Assembly (NCBI GenBank): GCA_014204435.1
Contig: JACHLF010000008.1
Span: 112,545 to 176,544, forward strand
DNA from: Mycobacteroides chelonae
GTDB taxonomy: Bacteria > Actinomycetota > Actinomycetes > Mycobacteriales > Mycobacteriaceae
DNA length: 64,000 nucleotides
Direction: 5' to 3'
In this document: in pieces, positions 19,068-28,829 of the stretch
Numbering within the stretch: position 1 is the first letter of the stretch
Layout: each line of letters begins with the position of its first letter
Notes under the pieces: generated by a model
Told to the model about the DNA's origin: nothing
Database searches by the model: none
What the model saw: the letters and a program-made list of their open reading frames with translations, nothing else
Program-made: the position numbers and the translations under genes

Positions 19068-19754
19068 GTGTCTTCCGACCGACCCAAGCCCAATGCCAGT
19101 CTCAAGGATTTCTGCATCGACGCGACGCTGCCTGTCCCGGTCGCCAAGTTCTGGGCCGCGGCCATTGGCGGGGAGATCGATATCGACGAGGCCGGCGAAG
19201 CGCTGATCCGGCGTAGCGAGGATGTCGACATCTGGATCAACCGGGTGCCTGAGGCCAAGACCGTCAAGAACCGTGTGCATTTCGACGTCTTCGCGCGCAC
19301 AGTGGACGACCTCATCGCACTGGGCGCGACGGCACTGGCGGCCGAACCGCAATGGGTTGTCATGGCCGATGTCGAAGACAACGAGTTCTGCGCGTTTCTC
19401 GATCCAGAGCTCGAAAGCGATACACCCGCAAGACTCTTCGCGGTATGCACCGATAGCGACAAACCGGTCGGGATCGCGCGGTGGTGGCAAGACCGCGTCG
19501 GCGGCACGCTCACGCCCGGCTCCGACGGCACACTGCGGTGGTTGCGTGGCGGCGCCGGATGGGGCGACCTGATCTGGAAGTTCGTCCGGGTTCCCGACGA
19601 ACGCGTGGTGAAGAACCGCTGGCACTGGGATGTGCGCGCGGACGCCGCCGAACTGGTCCACGACGGTGCCCGTGCGCTTCGCGGCCCCGACACCCACATC
19701 CGCTGGACCGTGCTCACCGACCCGGACGGAAACGAGTTCTGCGCCTTCGGTTAG
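19068..19754 (+). CDS. VOC-family (glyoxalase-like) protein with two domains
   Basis: A 228-residue protein built of two similar halves, each a glyoxalase/bleomycin-resistance-type module. Half one runs from DFCIDATLPVPVAKFWAAAIGG to VVMADVEDNEFCAFLDPE; half two ends VLTDPDGNEFCAFG. The paired EFCAF endings mark the duplication. Such proteins bind metal or small hydrophobic ligands; enzymatic activity is not assured. The GTG start at 19068 is 9 bp after the FAD monooxygenase, so a shared pathway is plausible. The 3' end overlaps the convergent YibE/F gene by 4 bp. Confidence 0.8.
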   Translation: MSSDRPKPNASLKDFCIDATLPVPVAKFWAAAIGGEIDIDEAGEALIRRSEDVDIWINRVPEAKTVKNRVHFDVFARTVDDLIALGATALAAEPQWVVMADVEDNEFCAFLDPELESDTPARLFAVCTDSDKPVGIARWWQDRVGGTLTPGSDGTLRWLRGGAGWGDLIWKFVRVPDERVVKNRWHWDVRADAAELVHDGARALRGPDTHIRWTVLTDPDGNEFCAFG

Positions 19755-21022
19755 GCCGCTCGCCCGCCTTCGGTTAAGCCCCGCTTGCCGGGGGTCGCCA
19801 AGGCTGCAGCGATCGCGGTCGTCAGCGGAACGGACAGCACCAGCGCGATGCCACCGACCGCGGATCGGGCAATCTCGATCGCGACGCCCTCACTGGTCAG
19901 CACATCACCCAGGGATCGGTTGGCGACGCTGAACAGCAACATGAGCGGCAACGAGTTCCCGGCGTAGGCCAGCACGAGTGTGTAGACGGTGCTGGCGATG
20001 TGATCGCGCCCCACCCTCATGGCGCCCAGGAATACCTCCCTGCGCGTGGAACCGTCGCCCAGCTCCGCCAGCTCGAAGACTGTCGATGCCTGGGTGACGG
20101 TCACATCGTTGAGAACACCGAGCGATCCGATGATGAAGCCGGCAAGCAACAGCCCCGATATCGACACTCCCCCCATGTAGGCGGCGACTTCGTTGTTCTG
20201 TTCGTCGGACAGGCCGGTCAGATGCGTCAATTCGATGACGGCCCAGGACAGTCCGGCCGCGAACATCATCGCCGTGAGAGTGCCCAGCAGGGCTGCGCTG
20301 GTGCGCATGCTCACGCCGTGGGCAAGGTAGATGACCACGAACAGGATCGTCGCCGACGCCACCAATGCCAGCGGTAACGCCGGACCACCGTCACGCAACG
20401 CCGGGAGCAGGAACACGGCGAGGACCAGGAACGCCACCACGATGCCCACCAGCGCCCGCAATCCGCGCCAGCGCGCTACCAGGCAGATGACGATCGCGAA
20501 GGCCGCGGCGACGGCGACTAGCGGCCAGGTGCGTTCGTAGTCGTAGAAGCTGTAACTGGTCGCACCTTGTGCGTCGACCTGTCGGGTGATCCGGATGTGT
20601 TCTCCGGCAGAAAGAGTCGGTTGTCCGCCGCCGGAGGTGAACTCAAGCTGAGTCTTGGCTCCCGAATTCGGCCCGGAGGTGATCGCGATGAGGTCCAGCG
20701 AGCACGTCGAATCGGGCGTCTGCCCCGCAGAGGGATTGGCGGTGAGTACTTGTCCCGTGGACGGACTGCCGCATTCACCGAGGCGCGTGGACAGCACCGT
20801 GCCCGATTCGGTGGTTACCGCGCCACCATGGGCATTCTGATACGGCAGCGGGATATCCACGGTGCGGTGCTCGGGCCACAATGTCACCAGCCCGATGAGT
20901 ACGGCGATCCCCATCGCGGCGAGCAGGCCCACCACGATGCGGGCGGCGGCGGATCCGAAGGGCGCGGTTCCTTTCGGCCCTAGTCCATGATGAGCGTGGG
21001 AGTGGCTATGCGAGTGCGACAC
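19751..21022 (-). CDS. YibE/F family membrane protein
   Basis: A polytopic membrane protein with about eight helices, carrying the YibE/F core (for example IIGSLGVLNDVTVTQAST). The first extracytoplasmic segment (about residues 50-140) precedes a bundle of helices. The N-terminal tail begins VSHSHSHSHAHHG, a His-rich stretch that could bind metal. The GTG at 21020-21022 lies just after the mobA stop; an upstream start at 21085 would overlap mobA by 58 bp. The function is unknown; related proteins in Lactococcus have been studied as efflux or export factors, but this is weak evidence. Confidence 0.8.
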   Translation of the reverse strand: MSHSHSHSHAHHGLGPKGTAPFGSAAARIVVGLLAAMGIAVLIGLVTLWPEHRTVDIPLPYQNAHGGAVTTESGTVLSTRLGECGSPSTGQVLTANPSAGQTPDSTCSLDLIAITSGPNSGAKTQLEFTSGGGQPTLSAGEHIRITRQVDAQGATSYSFYDYERTWPLVAVAAAFAIVICLVARWRGLRALVGIVVAFLVLAVFLLPALRDGGPALPLALVASATILFVVIYLAHGVSMRTSAALLGTLTAMMFAAGLSWAVIELTHLTGLSDEQNNEVAAYMGGVSISGLLLAGFIIGSLGVLNDVTVTQASTVFELAELGDGSTRREVFLGAMRVGRDHIASTVYTLVLAYAGNSLPLMLLFSVANRSLGDVLTSEGVAIEIARSAVGGIALVLSVPLTTAIAAALATPGKRGLTEGGRAA

Positions 21023-21027
21023 GACTG

Positions 21028-21594
21028 TCAGGGTAAGGGTGGCAACCCCGCCAGGTCTGACTCGGTGTTCACGTTGACGATCCAATTCGGCTCGGATATC
21101 GAAATTCGTTGCGCACCAACGCGCTCAAGGAGCGCACCGAGTCGGCGTTCCCCGTTGGAAGTCAACTCATCAATGATCTCGCATAGGCCTACGTCATAGA
21201 CCGCAGCCAGGTAGTGATCCCGGCCGTCCGCGGTGGCGACGACGATGCGGTCACCACCCGCCGCGAGTTCATCGATGAGTGCCGGGGCAATCAGTGGCAT
21301 GTCCACGGCGCAGACAAAGGCTCTGACCGCTCCCCTGTCCGCGGCCGCCCGCAGCCCCTGCCCCAGCGCCGCCAACGGGCCCTGCCCGGGCTCGCGGTCG
21401 TCGACGACGATCGCGTCCGCAGTCGCGATGTCCTGATCCGGCGCACGCACCACGATCACCGGCGCACAGCACGAGCTCGCCACCCGCACGATACGCCGCG
21501 CCAGGGTTTCCCCGCCCCAGCGGATGGCGGCCTTGTCGCGTCCCATGCGGCGCGAGGCGCCACCGGTGAGCACCACCGCCGCGAGTTGGTTCAT
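21028..21594 (-). CDS. mobA: Molybdenum cofactor guanylyltransferase
   Basis: Attaches GMP to molybdopterin to make MGD cofactor, as needed by the FdhF-type enzyme at 26.5-28.8 kb. The 188 residues begin with the nucleotidyltransferase signature LTGGASRRMGRDK (residues 9-21), and the Mg-binding CAVDMPLI segment lies near 95-102. ATG 21592-21594. Position matches Rv2453c. It precedes the YibE/F gene, probably co-transcribed. Upstream is the rpf terminator hairpin. Confidence 0.9.
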   Translation of the reverse strand: MNQLAAVVLTGGASRRMGRDKAAIRWGGETLARRIVRVASSCCAPVIVVRAPDQDIATADAIVVDDREPGQGPLAALGQGLRAAADRGAVRAFVCAVDMPLIAPALIDELAAGGDRIVVATADGRDHYLAAVYDVGLCEIIDELTSNGERRLGALLERVGAQRISISEPNWIVNVNTESDLAGLPPLP

Positions 21595-21619
21595 GGAAGA
21601 AACTTACGCACAGATACCA

Positions 21620-21670
21620 ACAAGCCACCACGAGCTGGAACACCGTCGGTGTCCGCTCGTGGTGGCTTGT
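21620..21670 (-). terminator. Very long hairpin after rpfE
   Basis: Arms 21620-21635 and 21655-21670 are a perfect 16-bp match (ACAAGCCACCACGAGC). The loop folds further (ACACC with GGTGT, plus GG/CC around one bulged A), for about 23 bp in all. It begins 26 nt beyond the rpf stop and lies upstream of mobA on the same strand. It would separate the two transcripts. Confidence 0.75.
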
Positions 21671-21695
21671 CGAGTTGGTTGTGTACTTCTCGGGT

Positions 21696-22226
<531 letters not shown>

Positions 22227-22414
22227 TCACGGTTCGGAGTTTTGCTCCGATTTCTTGACGTGTCGGACCGTACGGAACCAATCAGCGAAAGTCATCTCGC
22301 GACACGCACATCCCAAACCAATAACGAAACAATTACAGAGCCAATCTTCAGCGACTAACCCCAGGTCACTTAAGAAATTCTCAGGTTCCCTCAGGGCCGC
22401 CCCTACCTGCGATT

Positions 22415-22430
22415 AGTGACTCAGATCACG
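22415..22430. promoter_or_regulatory. CRP-like binding site 1 upstream of rpfE
   Basis: AGTGACTCAGATCACG: GTGA, six bases, TCAC, a perfect inner palindrome matching the CRP-family core TGTGA-N6-TCACA apart from the outermost bases. About 400 bp from the rpfE start. CRP (Rv3676) is reported to control rpfA in M. tuberculosis; for this gene the link is inference. Confidence 0.5.
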
Positions 22431-22436
22431 CCCTAT

Positions 22437-22454
22437 TTGTGAGCCATACCACAA
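22437..22454. promoter_or_regulatory. CRP-like binding site 2 upstream of rpfE
   Basis: TTGTGAGCCATACCACAA is symmetric (TTGTG at one end, CACAA at the other) and matches TGTGA-N6-TCACA with one mismatch. Its centre is 23 bp from that of site 1, about two helical turns, so both could be occupied on the same face. Confidence 0.45.
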
Positions 22455-22706
22455 TGGCGGCAAATCACTCAAGCCACATTGGAAACTCTAAAAACATACC
22501 GCGTGGCAAATTGACAAATTCACTCTATTCACATGTGCATCACGAATAACACTATTTGCCAATTGCCAATTACGCAACACATTCGGACAATCGATGCCCC
22601 GCGCCAGGACAGCCTTGGATATGCATAACGAAATGTGTTGGTGCATAGCCCTATTCGGCCTCACGCGACAACATCTGCCGTGGGCCCCGTCAATCGCGCA
22701 AGCCGA

Positions 22707-23006
22707 TCAGCAGCGCAGCGAGACGACAGCGATCTTTCGCGACGTCACCGGGACCGTCGTCGGATAGTTCTGCGCATCGCGCCCCGCACCCACATCCGTG
22801 ACCGGCGACTGCTCCTCCACCGAGACGACGGTGCATTTGCTCAAGTCGCCGGCACCACTCTTGGTGATGATCACCCGATACCCGTTTGCCTTGAGCTCGT
22901 TGATGACGTCGTTGGCGTTGCCGGCGGCCGCCGCAATGGCTGCACCGCCCAGCGAGACACCGATCATCGCCATTGCTGTTGCTATCGCGATCAGCGACTG
23001 CCTCAC
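22707..23006 (-). CDS. Small secreted protein of unknown function
   Basis: A 99-residue protein. A signal peptide over residues 1-28 (MRQSLIAIATAMAMIGVSLGG, cleavage near AAAAG) is followed by a short domain, NANDVINELKANGYRVIITKSG. It has two cysteines (LSKCTV and the C-terminal SLRC) that may pair. The pattern fits a family of about 100-residue exported mycobacterial proteins with the INELKANGY motif; no activity is known. GTG 23004-23006 has GAGAAGG upstream. Single gene, co-directional with korAB but behind a hairpin at 23045-23073. Confidence 0.7.
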   Translation of the reverse strand: MRQSLIAIATAMAMIGVSLGGAAIAAAAGNANDVINELKANGYRVIITKSGAGDLSKCTVVSVEEQSPVTDVGAGRDAQNYPTTVPVTSRKIAVVSLRC

Positions 23007-23044
23007 GGCCTTCTCACCTCGTATCTAAGGGCATGAAGGTTGCG

Positions 23045-23073
23045 TTCCGGACCGGAGGGACCCCGGCCCGGAA
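23045..23073 (-). terminator. Hairpin between korB and the small secreted-protein gene
   Basis: Arms 23045-23055 (TTCCGGACCGG) and 23063-23073 pair at all 11 positions in the minus-strand RNA, counting one U-G wobble. It lies about 100 nt after the korB stop and is likely the korAB terminator. Confidence 0.5.
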
Positions 23074-23172
23074 ACATCAACGTCCCTGAATCTTACGAGA
23101 GCAATAGCATGCCGCGCGCGAGGAGGCGCCGAGGCATCCGAATGCCCGACGGCCAAACCAACCGATATGCGT

Positions 23173-24261
23173 CTAGCCGACGGTCCAGGTGTCGCGGCCG
23201 GTCAACAGCGCCTGCAACGCGGCGGTGTCGCTCGGCTTGGCCGCCGCGGCCGAGGCCACCTGTTCACGAGCCATGTCGTCATAGGTCGCCCGCTGCACGC
23301 TGCGGAACACACCCATCACCGTGTGCTCAAGGTCCTGCTCGGACAACCGCGACAACGCGAAGGCGTAGGCCGGATCATCCGAATGTGCGTCGTGCACCAC
23401 GATGTCCTCGGCCTTCACATCGGCCGTCTTGGCGACCTCCAGGCCGAAACCTGAACGAACGACACACAGTTCGCCCTCGGCGCCGAAGGTGATCGGCTGG
23501 CCGTGGCTCACGTTGATGACGCGCTGTTCGGCGCCTTCCTTGCGCAGCAGATCGAAGGACCCGTCGTTGAAGATCGGGCAGTCCTGCAGGATCTCGACCA
23601 GCGCCGAGCCGCGGTGGGCGGCTGCGGCACGCAACACCTCCGAGAGGCCCTTCTTGTCCGAGTCCAGCGCACGTCCCACGAACGTGGCCTCGGCACCCAG
23701 CGCCAGCGACACCGGGTTGAAGGGGTAGTCCAGCGAGCCCATCGGCGTCGACTTGGTGACCTTGCCGGTCTCCGACGTCGGCGAGTACTGCCCCTTGGTG
23801 AGGCCATAGATCCGGTTGTTGAACAACAGGATCGTCAGGTTCACGTTGCGGCGCAGCGTGTGGATCAAGTGGTTACCACCGATGGACAGTGCGTCACCGT
23901 CACCGGTCACCACCCACACCGAAAGGTCCTCACGAGCCAGCGCCAAGCCGGTCGCGATGGCCGGGGCGCGCCCATGGATCGAGTGCATGCCGTAGGTGTC
24001 CAGGTAATACGGGAACCGGCTCGAGCAGCCGATACCGCTGATGAACACGATGTTCTCGCGCTTGAGGCCGAGCTCGGGCAGGAAGCCACGGATGGTGTTC
24101 AGGATGACGTAGTCACCACAACCGGGGCACCAACGCACCTCCTGGTCGGAGGTGAAATCCTTCGACTTCTGCTCCACATCGGTGGTCGGCACCAGAGCAT
24201 TGGCGGTGAGGCCAAGGTCGAAACCGTTCAGGTTGCCAGTTCCGTTCAAAACGTCGGTCAT
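23173..24261 (-). CDS. korB: 2-oxoglutarate:ferredoxin oxidoreductase, beta subunit
   Basis: The thiamine diphosphate-binding subunit of KOR, which converts 2-oxoglutarate and CoA to succinyl-CoA, passing electrons to ferredoxin and allowing a complete TCA cycle. The 362 residues contain RWCPGCGDYVIL (about 43-54) and the TPP motif GDGDALSIGGNH with the NNRIYGLTKGQYSPT segment. The ATG at 24259-24261 overlaps the korA stop (ATGA), indicating coupled translation and matched subunit amounts. Matches Rv2454c. Confidence 0.95.
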   Translation of the reverse strand: MTDVLNGTGNLNGFDLGLTANALVPTTDVEQKSKDFTSDQEVRWCPGCGDYVILNTIRGFLPELGLKRENIVFISGIGCSSRFPYYLDTYGMHSIHGRAPAIATGLALAREDLSVWVVTGDGDALSIGGNHLIHTLRRNVNLTILLFNNRIYGLTKGQYSPTSETGKVTKSTPMGSLDYPFNPVSLALGAEATFVGRALDSDKKGLSEVLRAAAAHRGSALVEILQDCPIFNDGSFDLLRKEGAEQRVINVSHGQPITFGAEGELCVVRSGFGLEVAKTADVKAEDIVVHDAHSDDPAYAFALSRLSEQDLEHTVMGVFRSVQRATYDDMAREQVASAAAAKPSDTAALQALLTGRDTWTVG

Positions 24262-26165
24262 GCTCGATCCCCTACAGCCACCGCGGATTCACGCGCGAGA
24301 ACAGCCTTCTGACTTTCCTTGTCGGCGAGCGACCCATCTAGGGCCGCATCGATGATTTCTTCGACCTCGTCGGCGAGGAAGGCCATGCCCTGCACCTTCG
24401 TCACCGATTGCACATCCACCAGGAACTTGCCGCGCAGCAGCAGCGACAACTGTCCGAGGTTCATCTCCGGTGCGACGACCTTGGGGTACTTACGCAGCAC
24501 CTCGCCCAGGTTCCCCGGGAACGGATTGAGGTGGCGCAGGTGAGCGTGAGCCACCTTGAGACCCTTGCGACGGGCGCGCCGGCATGCCTCACCGATCGGA
24601 CCATAGGAGCTGCCCCACCCGATCATCAGCAGTTGCGCATCACCGGTCGGATCGTCAACCTCCAAGTCCGGCACCGTGATTCCGTCGATCTTGAGCTGAC
24701 GCAACCGCACCATGAGGTCGTGGTTGGCCGGGTCGTAGGAGATGTTGCCCGAACCGTTGGCCTTTTCCAGACCGCCGATGCGGTGCTCCAGCCCCGGGGT
24801 ACCCGGGACGGCGAACTGACGGGCCAGCGTCTCCGGGTTGCGGTTGTAGGGCGCGAAGTCCTGATCAGGCGAGGCGAAGGTGTGCTCGATCGCCGGATAG
24901 CTCGCGATGTCCGGGATAGCCCACGGCTCAGAGCCATTGGCAATGGCGCCATCGGACAGGATCATCACCGGTGTCCGGTAGGTGAGCGCGATGCGCACCG
25001 CCTCAACCGCTATGTCGAAGCAATCCGAGGGCGAGCGCGGGGCGAGCACAGCGATGGGCGACTCGCCATTGCGGCCGTACAGGGCCTGCAGCAGGTCGGC
25101 CTGCTCGGTCTTGGTGGGCAGACCCGTCGATGGCCCGCCGCGCTGCACGTCGATCACCAACAGCGGCAGTTCGGTCATGACCGCCAGGCCCACTGCCTCG
25201 CTCTTAAGCGCCACACCGGGGCCTGAGGTGCTGGTGACACCCAACGCACCACCGAACGAAGCACCAAGTGCGGCACCGATTCCGGCAATCTCGTCCTCGG
25301 CCTGGAAGGTCAGCACACCGAAGTTCTTGAGCTTGCTCAGCTCGTGCAGGATGTCCGAGGCCGGGGTGATCGGATAGGTACCAAGCACCACCTGGGTCTT
25401 CGCAAGCTGGCCCGCCGCGACGACGCCGTACGCCAACGCCGTGTTACCGGAGACCTGCCGGTACTCGCCCGCAGGAAGCGACGCCTTGGCCACCTCGTAG
25501 GTGGTTCCGAAGGCTTCGGTGGTCTCGCCGTAGTTCCAGCCTGCCCGGAACGCAAGAATGTTGGCCTCGGCCACATCCGGCTTCTTCGTGAACTTCTCGC
25601 GCAGGAACTGCTCGGTGCCCTCCAACGGACGGTGATACATCCAGGACAACAGCCCCAGCGCGAACATGTTCTTGGTGCGCGCGCCGTCCTTCTTCGAGAC
25701 TCCCGCGGCCTCGACGGCGCCGAGCGCCAATGTGGTCATCGGGACCTGATAGACGACGTAGTCCGACATGTCGTCGTGTTCCAGCGGATCTGACTGGTAG
25801 CCGACCTTGGCCAGGTTGCGCTTCGTGAACTCATCGGAGTTGGCAATCACCATGCCGCCGCGCGGCAGATCGCCGATGTTGGCCTTGAGTGCCGCCGGGT
25901 TCATCGCCACCAGCACGTCGGGCCGATCACCCGCGGTGAGGATGTCGTAGTCCGCGATCTGGATCTGGAAGGAGGAGACACCGGGGAGAGTGCCCTGAGG
26001 GGCACGGATCTCGGCGGGATAGTTCGGCTGGGTTGCGAGGTCGTTGCCGAAGATCGCGGCCTCGGAGGTAAATCGGTCTCCGGTGAGCTGCATTCCGTCG
26101 CCAGAGTCTCCAGCAAACCGGATGACGACCTTTTCCAGCTTCTCCGATACGGCTCCGTCGCCCAC
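24258..26165 (-). CDS. korA: 2-oxoglutarate:ferredoxin oxidoreductase, fused gamma-alpha subunit
   Basis: Partner of KorB. The N-terminal gamma domain (VVIRFAGDSGDGMQLTGDRF) precedes the alpha domain (YPITPASDILHELSKLKNFGV and TSTSGPGVALKSEAVGLAVMTELP), a fusion normal for this class. I chose GTG 26163-26165 (VGDGAVSEKLEK) because AAAGGTAGG sits upstream, giving 635 residues. Longer starts exist at 26183 and 26219. It is divergent from fdhF; the shared upstream region carries a CRP-like site. Matches Rv2455c. Confidence 0.94.
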   Translation of the reverse strand: MGDGAVSEKLEKVVIRFAGDSGDGMQLTGDRFTSEAAIFGNDLATQPNYPAEIRAPQGTLPGVSSFQIQIADYDILTAGDRPDVLVAMNPAALKANIGDLPRGGMVIANSDEFTKRNLAKVGYQSDPLEHDDMSDYVVYQVPMTTLALGAVEAAGVSKKDGARTKNMFALGLLSWMYHRPLEGTEQFLREKFTKKPDVAEANILAFRAGWNYGETTEAFGTTYEVAKASLPAGEYRQVSGNTALAYGVVAAGQLAKTQVVLGTYPITPASDILHELSKLKNFGVLTFQAEDEIAGIGAALGASFGGALGVTSTSGPGVALKSEAVGLAVMTELPLLVIDVQRGGPSTGLPTKTEQADLLQALYGRNGESPIAVLAPRSPSDCFDIAVEAVRIALTYRTPVMILSDGAIANGSEPWAIPDIASYPAIEHTFASPDQDFAPYNRNPETLARQFAVPGTPGLEHRIGGLEKANGSGNISYDPANHDLMVRLRQLKIDGITVPDLEVDDPTGDAQLLMIGWGSSYGPIGEACRRARRKGLKVAHAHLRHLNPFPGNLGEVLRKYPKVVAPEMNLGQLSLLLRGKFLVDVQSVTKVQGMAFLADEVEEIIDAALDGSLADKESQKAVLARESAVAVGDRA

Positions 26166-26370
26166 CGGTGACCTACCTTTCACGACGAACTCTGGCGGTG
26201 ACGGTACGTACGCCACCATTCAGCAGAGTTTTCTGTCACTCTTGGTACCGATTATTGCACTTTCACACCGCTGACCTTGACGGAGCCGTACCTGCGGGTA
26301 CGAAACTTGACACCTGTCGAGCCATTCTTGCTGCCTGGCCAGTGCCGTTACCTCGCTACCCACCAGTAGA

Positions 26371-26386
26371 CGTGAGGCAAATCACA
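26371..26386. promoter_or_regulatory. CRP-like binding site between korA and fdhF
   Basis: CGTGAGGCAAATCACA matches TGTGA-N6-TCACA at nine of ten specified positions. It is about 205 bp from the korA start and 98 bp from the fdhF start used here. The 318-bp gap (26166-26483) also holds a perfect small palindrome at 26395-26410 (CCAAGC-ATCT-GCTTGG) and nothing else I can name. Confidence 0.5.
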
Positions 26387-26483
26387 AAGAACAGCCAAGC
26401 ATCTGCTTGGTTGATCTTTGATGCCGTCACGCGCGCATGACCATCCGGGGGTTGTGACACCCAGATCGAACATCAGGTCCAGA

Positions 26484-28829
26484 ATGAGAACCATGACCGG
26501 GCACCGGATACCGACGGTTTACCAAGGCGCAGAACCTGAACCGGGCGAGAGCAACGAGCGGCATATGGCTGTCACCGGACCGAAGGATGTCGCCGCGGGA
26601 ATGACGGCGGTCGGTGTCTCCCTGCAACGCGGTATCGAACAAATGGGTCCCCTACGCACCGTGGCGACGCTGACCAAGCTGAATCAACGCCACGGTTTCG
26701 ACTGCCCCGGGTGTGCGTGGCCCGAAAGTCCGGGCCACCGCAAACTTGCCGAGTTCTGCGAGAACGGCGCCAAGGCGGTCGCCGAAGAGGCGACTAAGCG
26801 CACCGTCACCCCGGCATTTTTCGCTCAGCACTCCGTAGAAGAGCTCCGAGAACTGCCCGAATATTGGCTCAGTCAGCAAGGTCGCCTGACCGAGCCGATG
26901 GTGCTGCGCCCGGGCGAATCGCACTACCGCCCCATCGATTGGGACGAGGCATATGAGCTCATCGCCGAGGAGATCAGGGCCGCGGCCGACCCGGACCGCC
27001 TGGTGTTCTACACCTCGGGACGTACAAGTAACGAGGCCGCATTCTGCTACCAGCTGCTGGTCCGAAGCCTGGGCACCAACAACCTGCCCGACTGCTCCAA
27101 CATGTGCCACGAATCGTCGGGCACCGCGCTGACGGACTCGATCGGCATCGGCAAGGGCTCGGTATCGGTACCCGATATCGAGCATGCGGACGTCATCCTC
27201 ATCGCCGGACAGAACCCGGGCACCAATCACCCCCGCATGCTGTCGGTGCTGGAGAAGGCAAAGGCCAACGGCGCCAAGATCATCGCCGTCAACCCGCTCC
27301 CCGAGGCCGGGCTGCTTCGATTCAAGGATCCACAGAAGATCAACGGCGTGGTCGGTTACGGTGTGGCGATCGCCGATGAGTTCGTGCAGATCCGTCTCGG
27401 CGGCGATATGGCGCTCTTCGCCGGCCTGGGCAGGCTGCTACTGGAGGCCGAGGACGCCAGCCCGGGCACCATCGTCGACCGGCAGTTCGTCGAAGAGCAT
27501 TGCGCCGGATACCAAGAATGGGCCGCGCGGACACGGACAGTGGACTGGGAAACCGTCACGCAGGCAACGGGTATCGACATAGCACAGTTGCGGACCGTCG
27601 CGGACATGCTCGCGAACTCGCAGCGCACCGTCTTCTGCTGGGCGATGGGCCTGACACAACATCGTCATGCGGTGGCGACCATCGGTGAGGCTACCAATCT
27701 GCTGCTGATGCGTGGCATGATCGGCAAGCCGGGCGCCGGGGTGTGCCCCGTGCGCGGACACTCGAACGTCCAGGGCGACCGCACCATGGGCATCTGGGAG
27801 AAGATGCCCGAAGAATTCCTGGCGGCTCTGGATTCCGAGTTCGGCATCAGCACTCCGCGTAAGCATGGGTTCGACACCGTCGAGGCCATCCGCGCCATGC
27901 GAGACGGCAAGGTGTCGGTCTTCATCGGCATGGGCGGCAATTTCGCCTCGGCCACCCCCGACACCGCCGTCACCGAGGCCGCACTGCGCAACTGTGCCCT
28001 GACCGTACAGATCTCCACCAAGCTGAACCGCAGCCACCTGGTGAACGGACGCACTGCTCTCATCCTGCCCACCCTCGGGCGCACCGACCGGGACATCCAG
28101 CAGTCGGGCAAACAGCTTGTTTCCGTTGAGGATTCGATGTCCATGGTGCACTTGTCGCGCGGCAGTCTGCATCCCCCGAGCACCCTGCTGCGCAGTGAGG
28201 TTGCCATCGTGTGCCAGTTGGCACGCGCCATCCTGGGACCCGGACATCCGGTTCCCTGGGATCGATTCGTCGAGGACTACGACACCATTCGCGACGCGAT
28301 CTCGCGAGTGGTGCCCGGATGTGCCGATTACAACGTCAAGGTGCGACAACCGGACGGCTTCGCACTGCCGCACCCACCACGTGACGATCGTGAATTCCCC
28401 ACCCATACAGGCAAAGCCAACTTCTCGTCGGCACCACTGGAGTGGGTGCCGGTCCCCGAGGGGCGACTGGTGCTGCAGACACTGCGCAGCCACGATCAGT
28501 ACAACACCACCATTTACGGCCTGGACGACAGGTACCGCGGCGTCAAGGGTGGCCGCCGGGTGATCTTCATCAACCCGGAAGACGTTGTGGCATTCGGGTT
28601 ATCCGAGGGCTCGCGAGTTGATCTGGTGTCTGAGTATCCCGGCAGGGACGGCGCGCTCCAGGAGCGCCGGGCCCAGGACTTCCTCGTGGTGCCCTACTCC
28701 ACGCCGCGCGGCAATGCCGCCGCCTACTACCCGGAAACCAATCCGCTTGTGCCCCTTGACCATGTTGCGGAGCGGTCCAATACTCCGGTGTCCAAGGCGG
28801 TCGTGATCCGATTGGAAGCCCGTGGGTAG
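26484..28829 (+). CDS. fdhF: FdhF/YdeP-family molybdopterin oxidoreductase
   Basis: A bis-MGD-dependent oxidoreductase of the formate-dehydrogenase-like YdeP group, close in sequence to the protein I recall as Rv2900c. It has about 781 residues. The N-terminus carries [11 protein letters not shown]. Then follow the molybdopterin domains with [44 protein letters not shown] and the [14 protein letters not shown] loop. It ends in the MGD-binding C-terminal domain ([14 protein letters not shown]). This group lacks a clear N-terminal 4Fe-4S motif, and its physiological substrate is unsettled. The start is uncertain: ATG 26484 is one of several. Its stop lies inside fdhD. Confidence 0.88.
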   Translation: MRTMTGHRIPTVYQGAEPEPGESNERHMAVTGPKDVAAGMTAVGVSLQRGIEQMGPLRTVATLTKLNQRHGFDCPGCAWPESPGHRKLAEFCENGAKAVAEEATKRTVTPAFFAQHSVEELRELPEYWLSQQGRLTEPMVLRPGESHYRPIDWDEAYELIAEEIRAAADPDRLVFYTSGRTSNEAAFCYQLLVRSLGTNNLPDCSNMCHESSGTALTDSIGIGKGSVSVPDIEHADVILIAGQNPGTNHPRMLSVLEKAKANGAKIIAVNPLPEAGLLRFKDPQKINGVVGYGVAIADEFVQIRLGGDMALFAGLGRLLLEAEDASPGTIVDRQFVEEHCAGYQEWAARTRTVDWETVTQATGIDIAQLRTVADMLANSQRTVFCWAMGLTQHRHAVATIGEATNLLLMRGMIGKPGAGVCPVRGHSNVQGDRTMGIWEKMPEEFLAALDSEFGISTPRKHGFDTVEAIRAMRDGKVSVFIGMGGNFASATPDTAVTEAALRNCALTVQISTKLNRSHLVNGRTALILPTLGRTDRDIQQSGKQLVSVEDSMSMVHLSRGSLHPPSTLLRSEVAIVCQLARAILGPGHPVPWDRFVEDYDTIRDAISRVVPGCADYNVKVRQPDGFALPHPPRDDREFPTHTGKANFSSAPLEWVPVPEGRLVLQTLRSHDQYNTTIYGLDDRYRGVKGGRRVIFINPEDVVAFGLSEGSRVDLVSEYPGRDGALQERRAQDFLVVPYSTPRGNAAAYYPETNPLVPLDHVAERSNTPVSKAVVIRLEARG

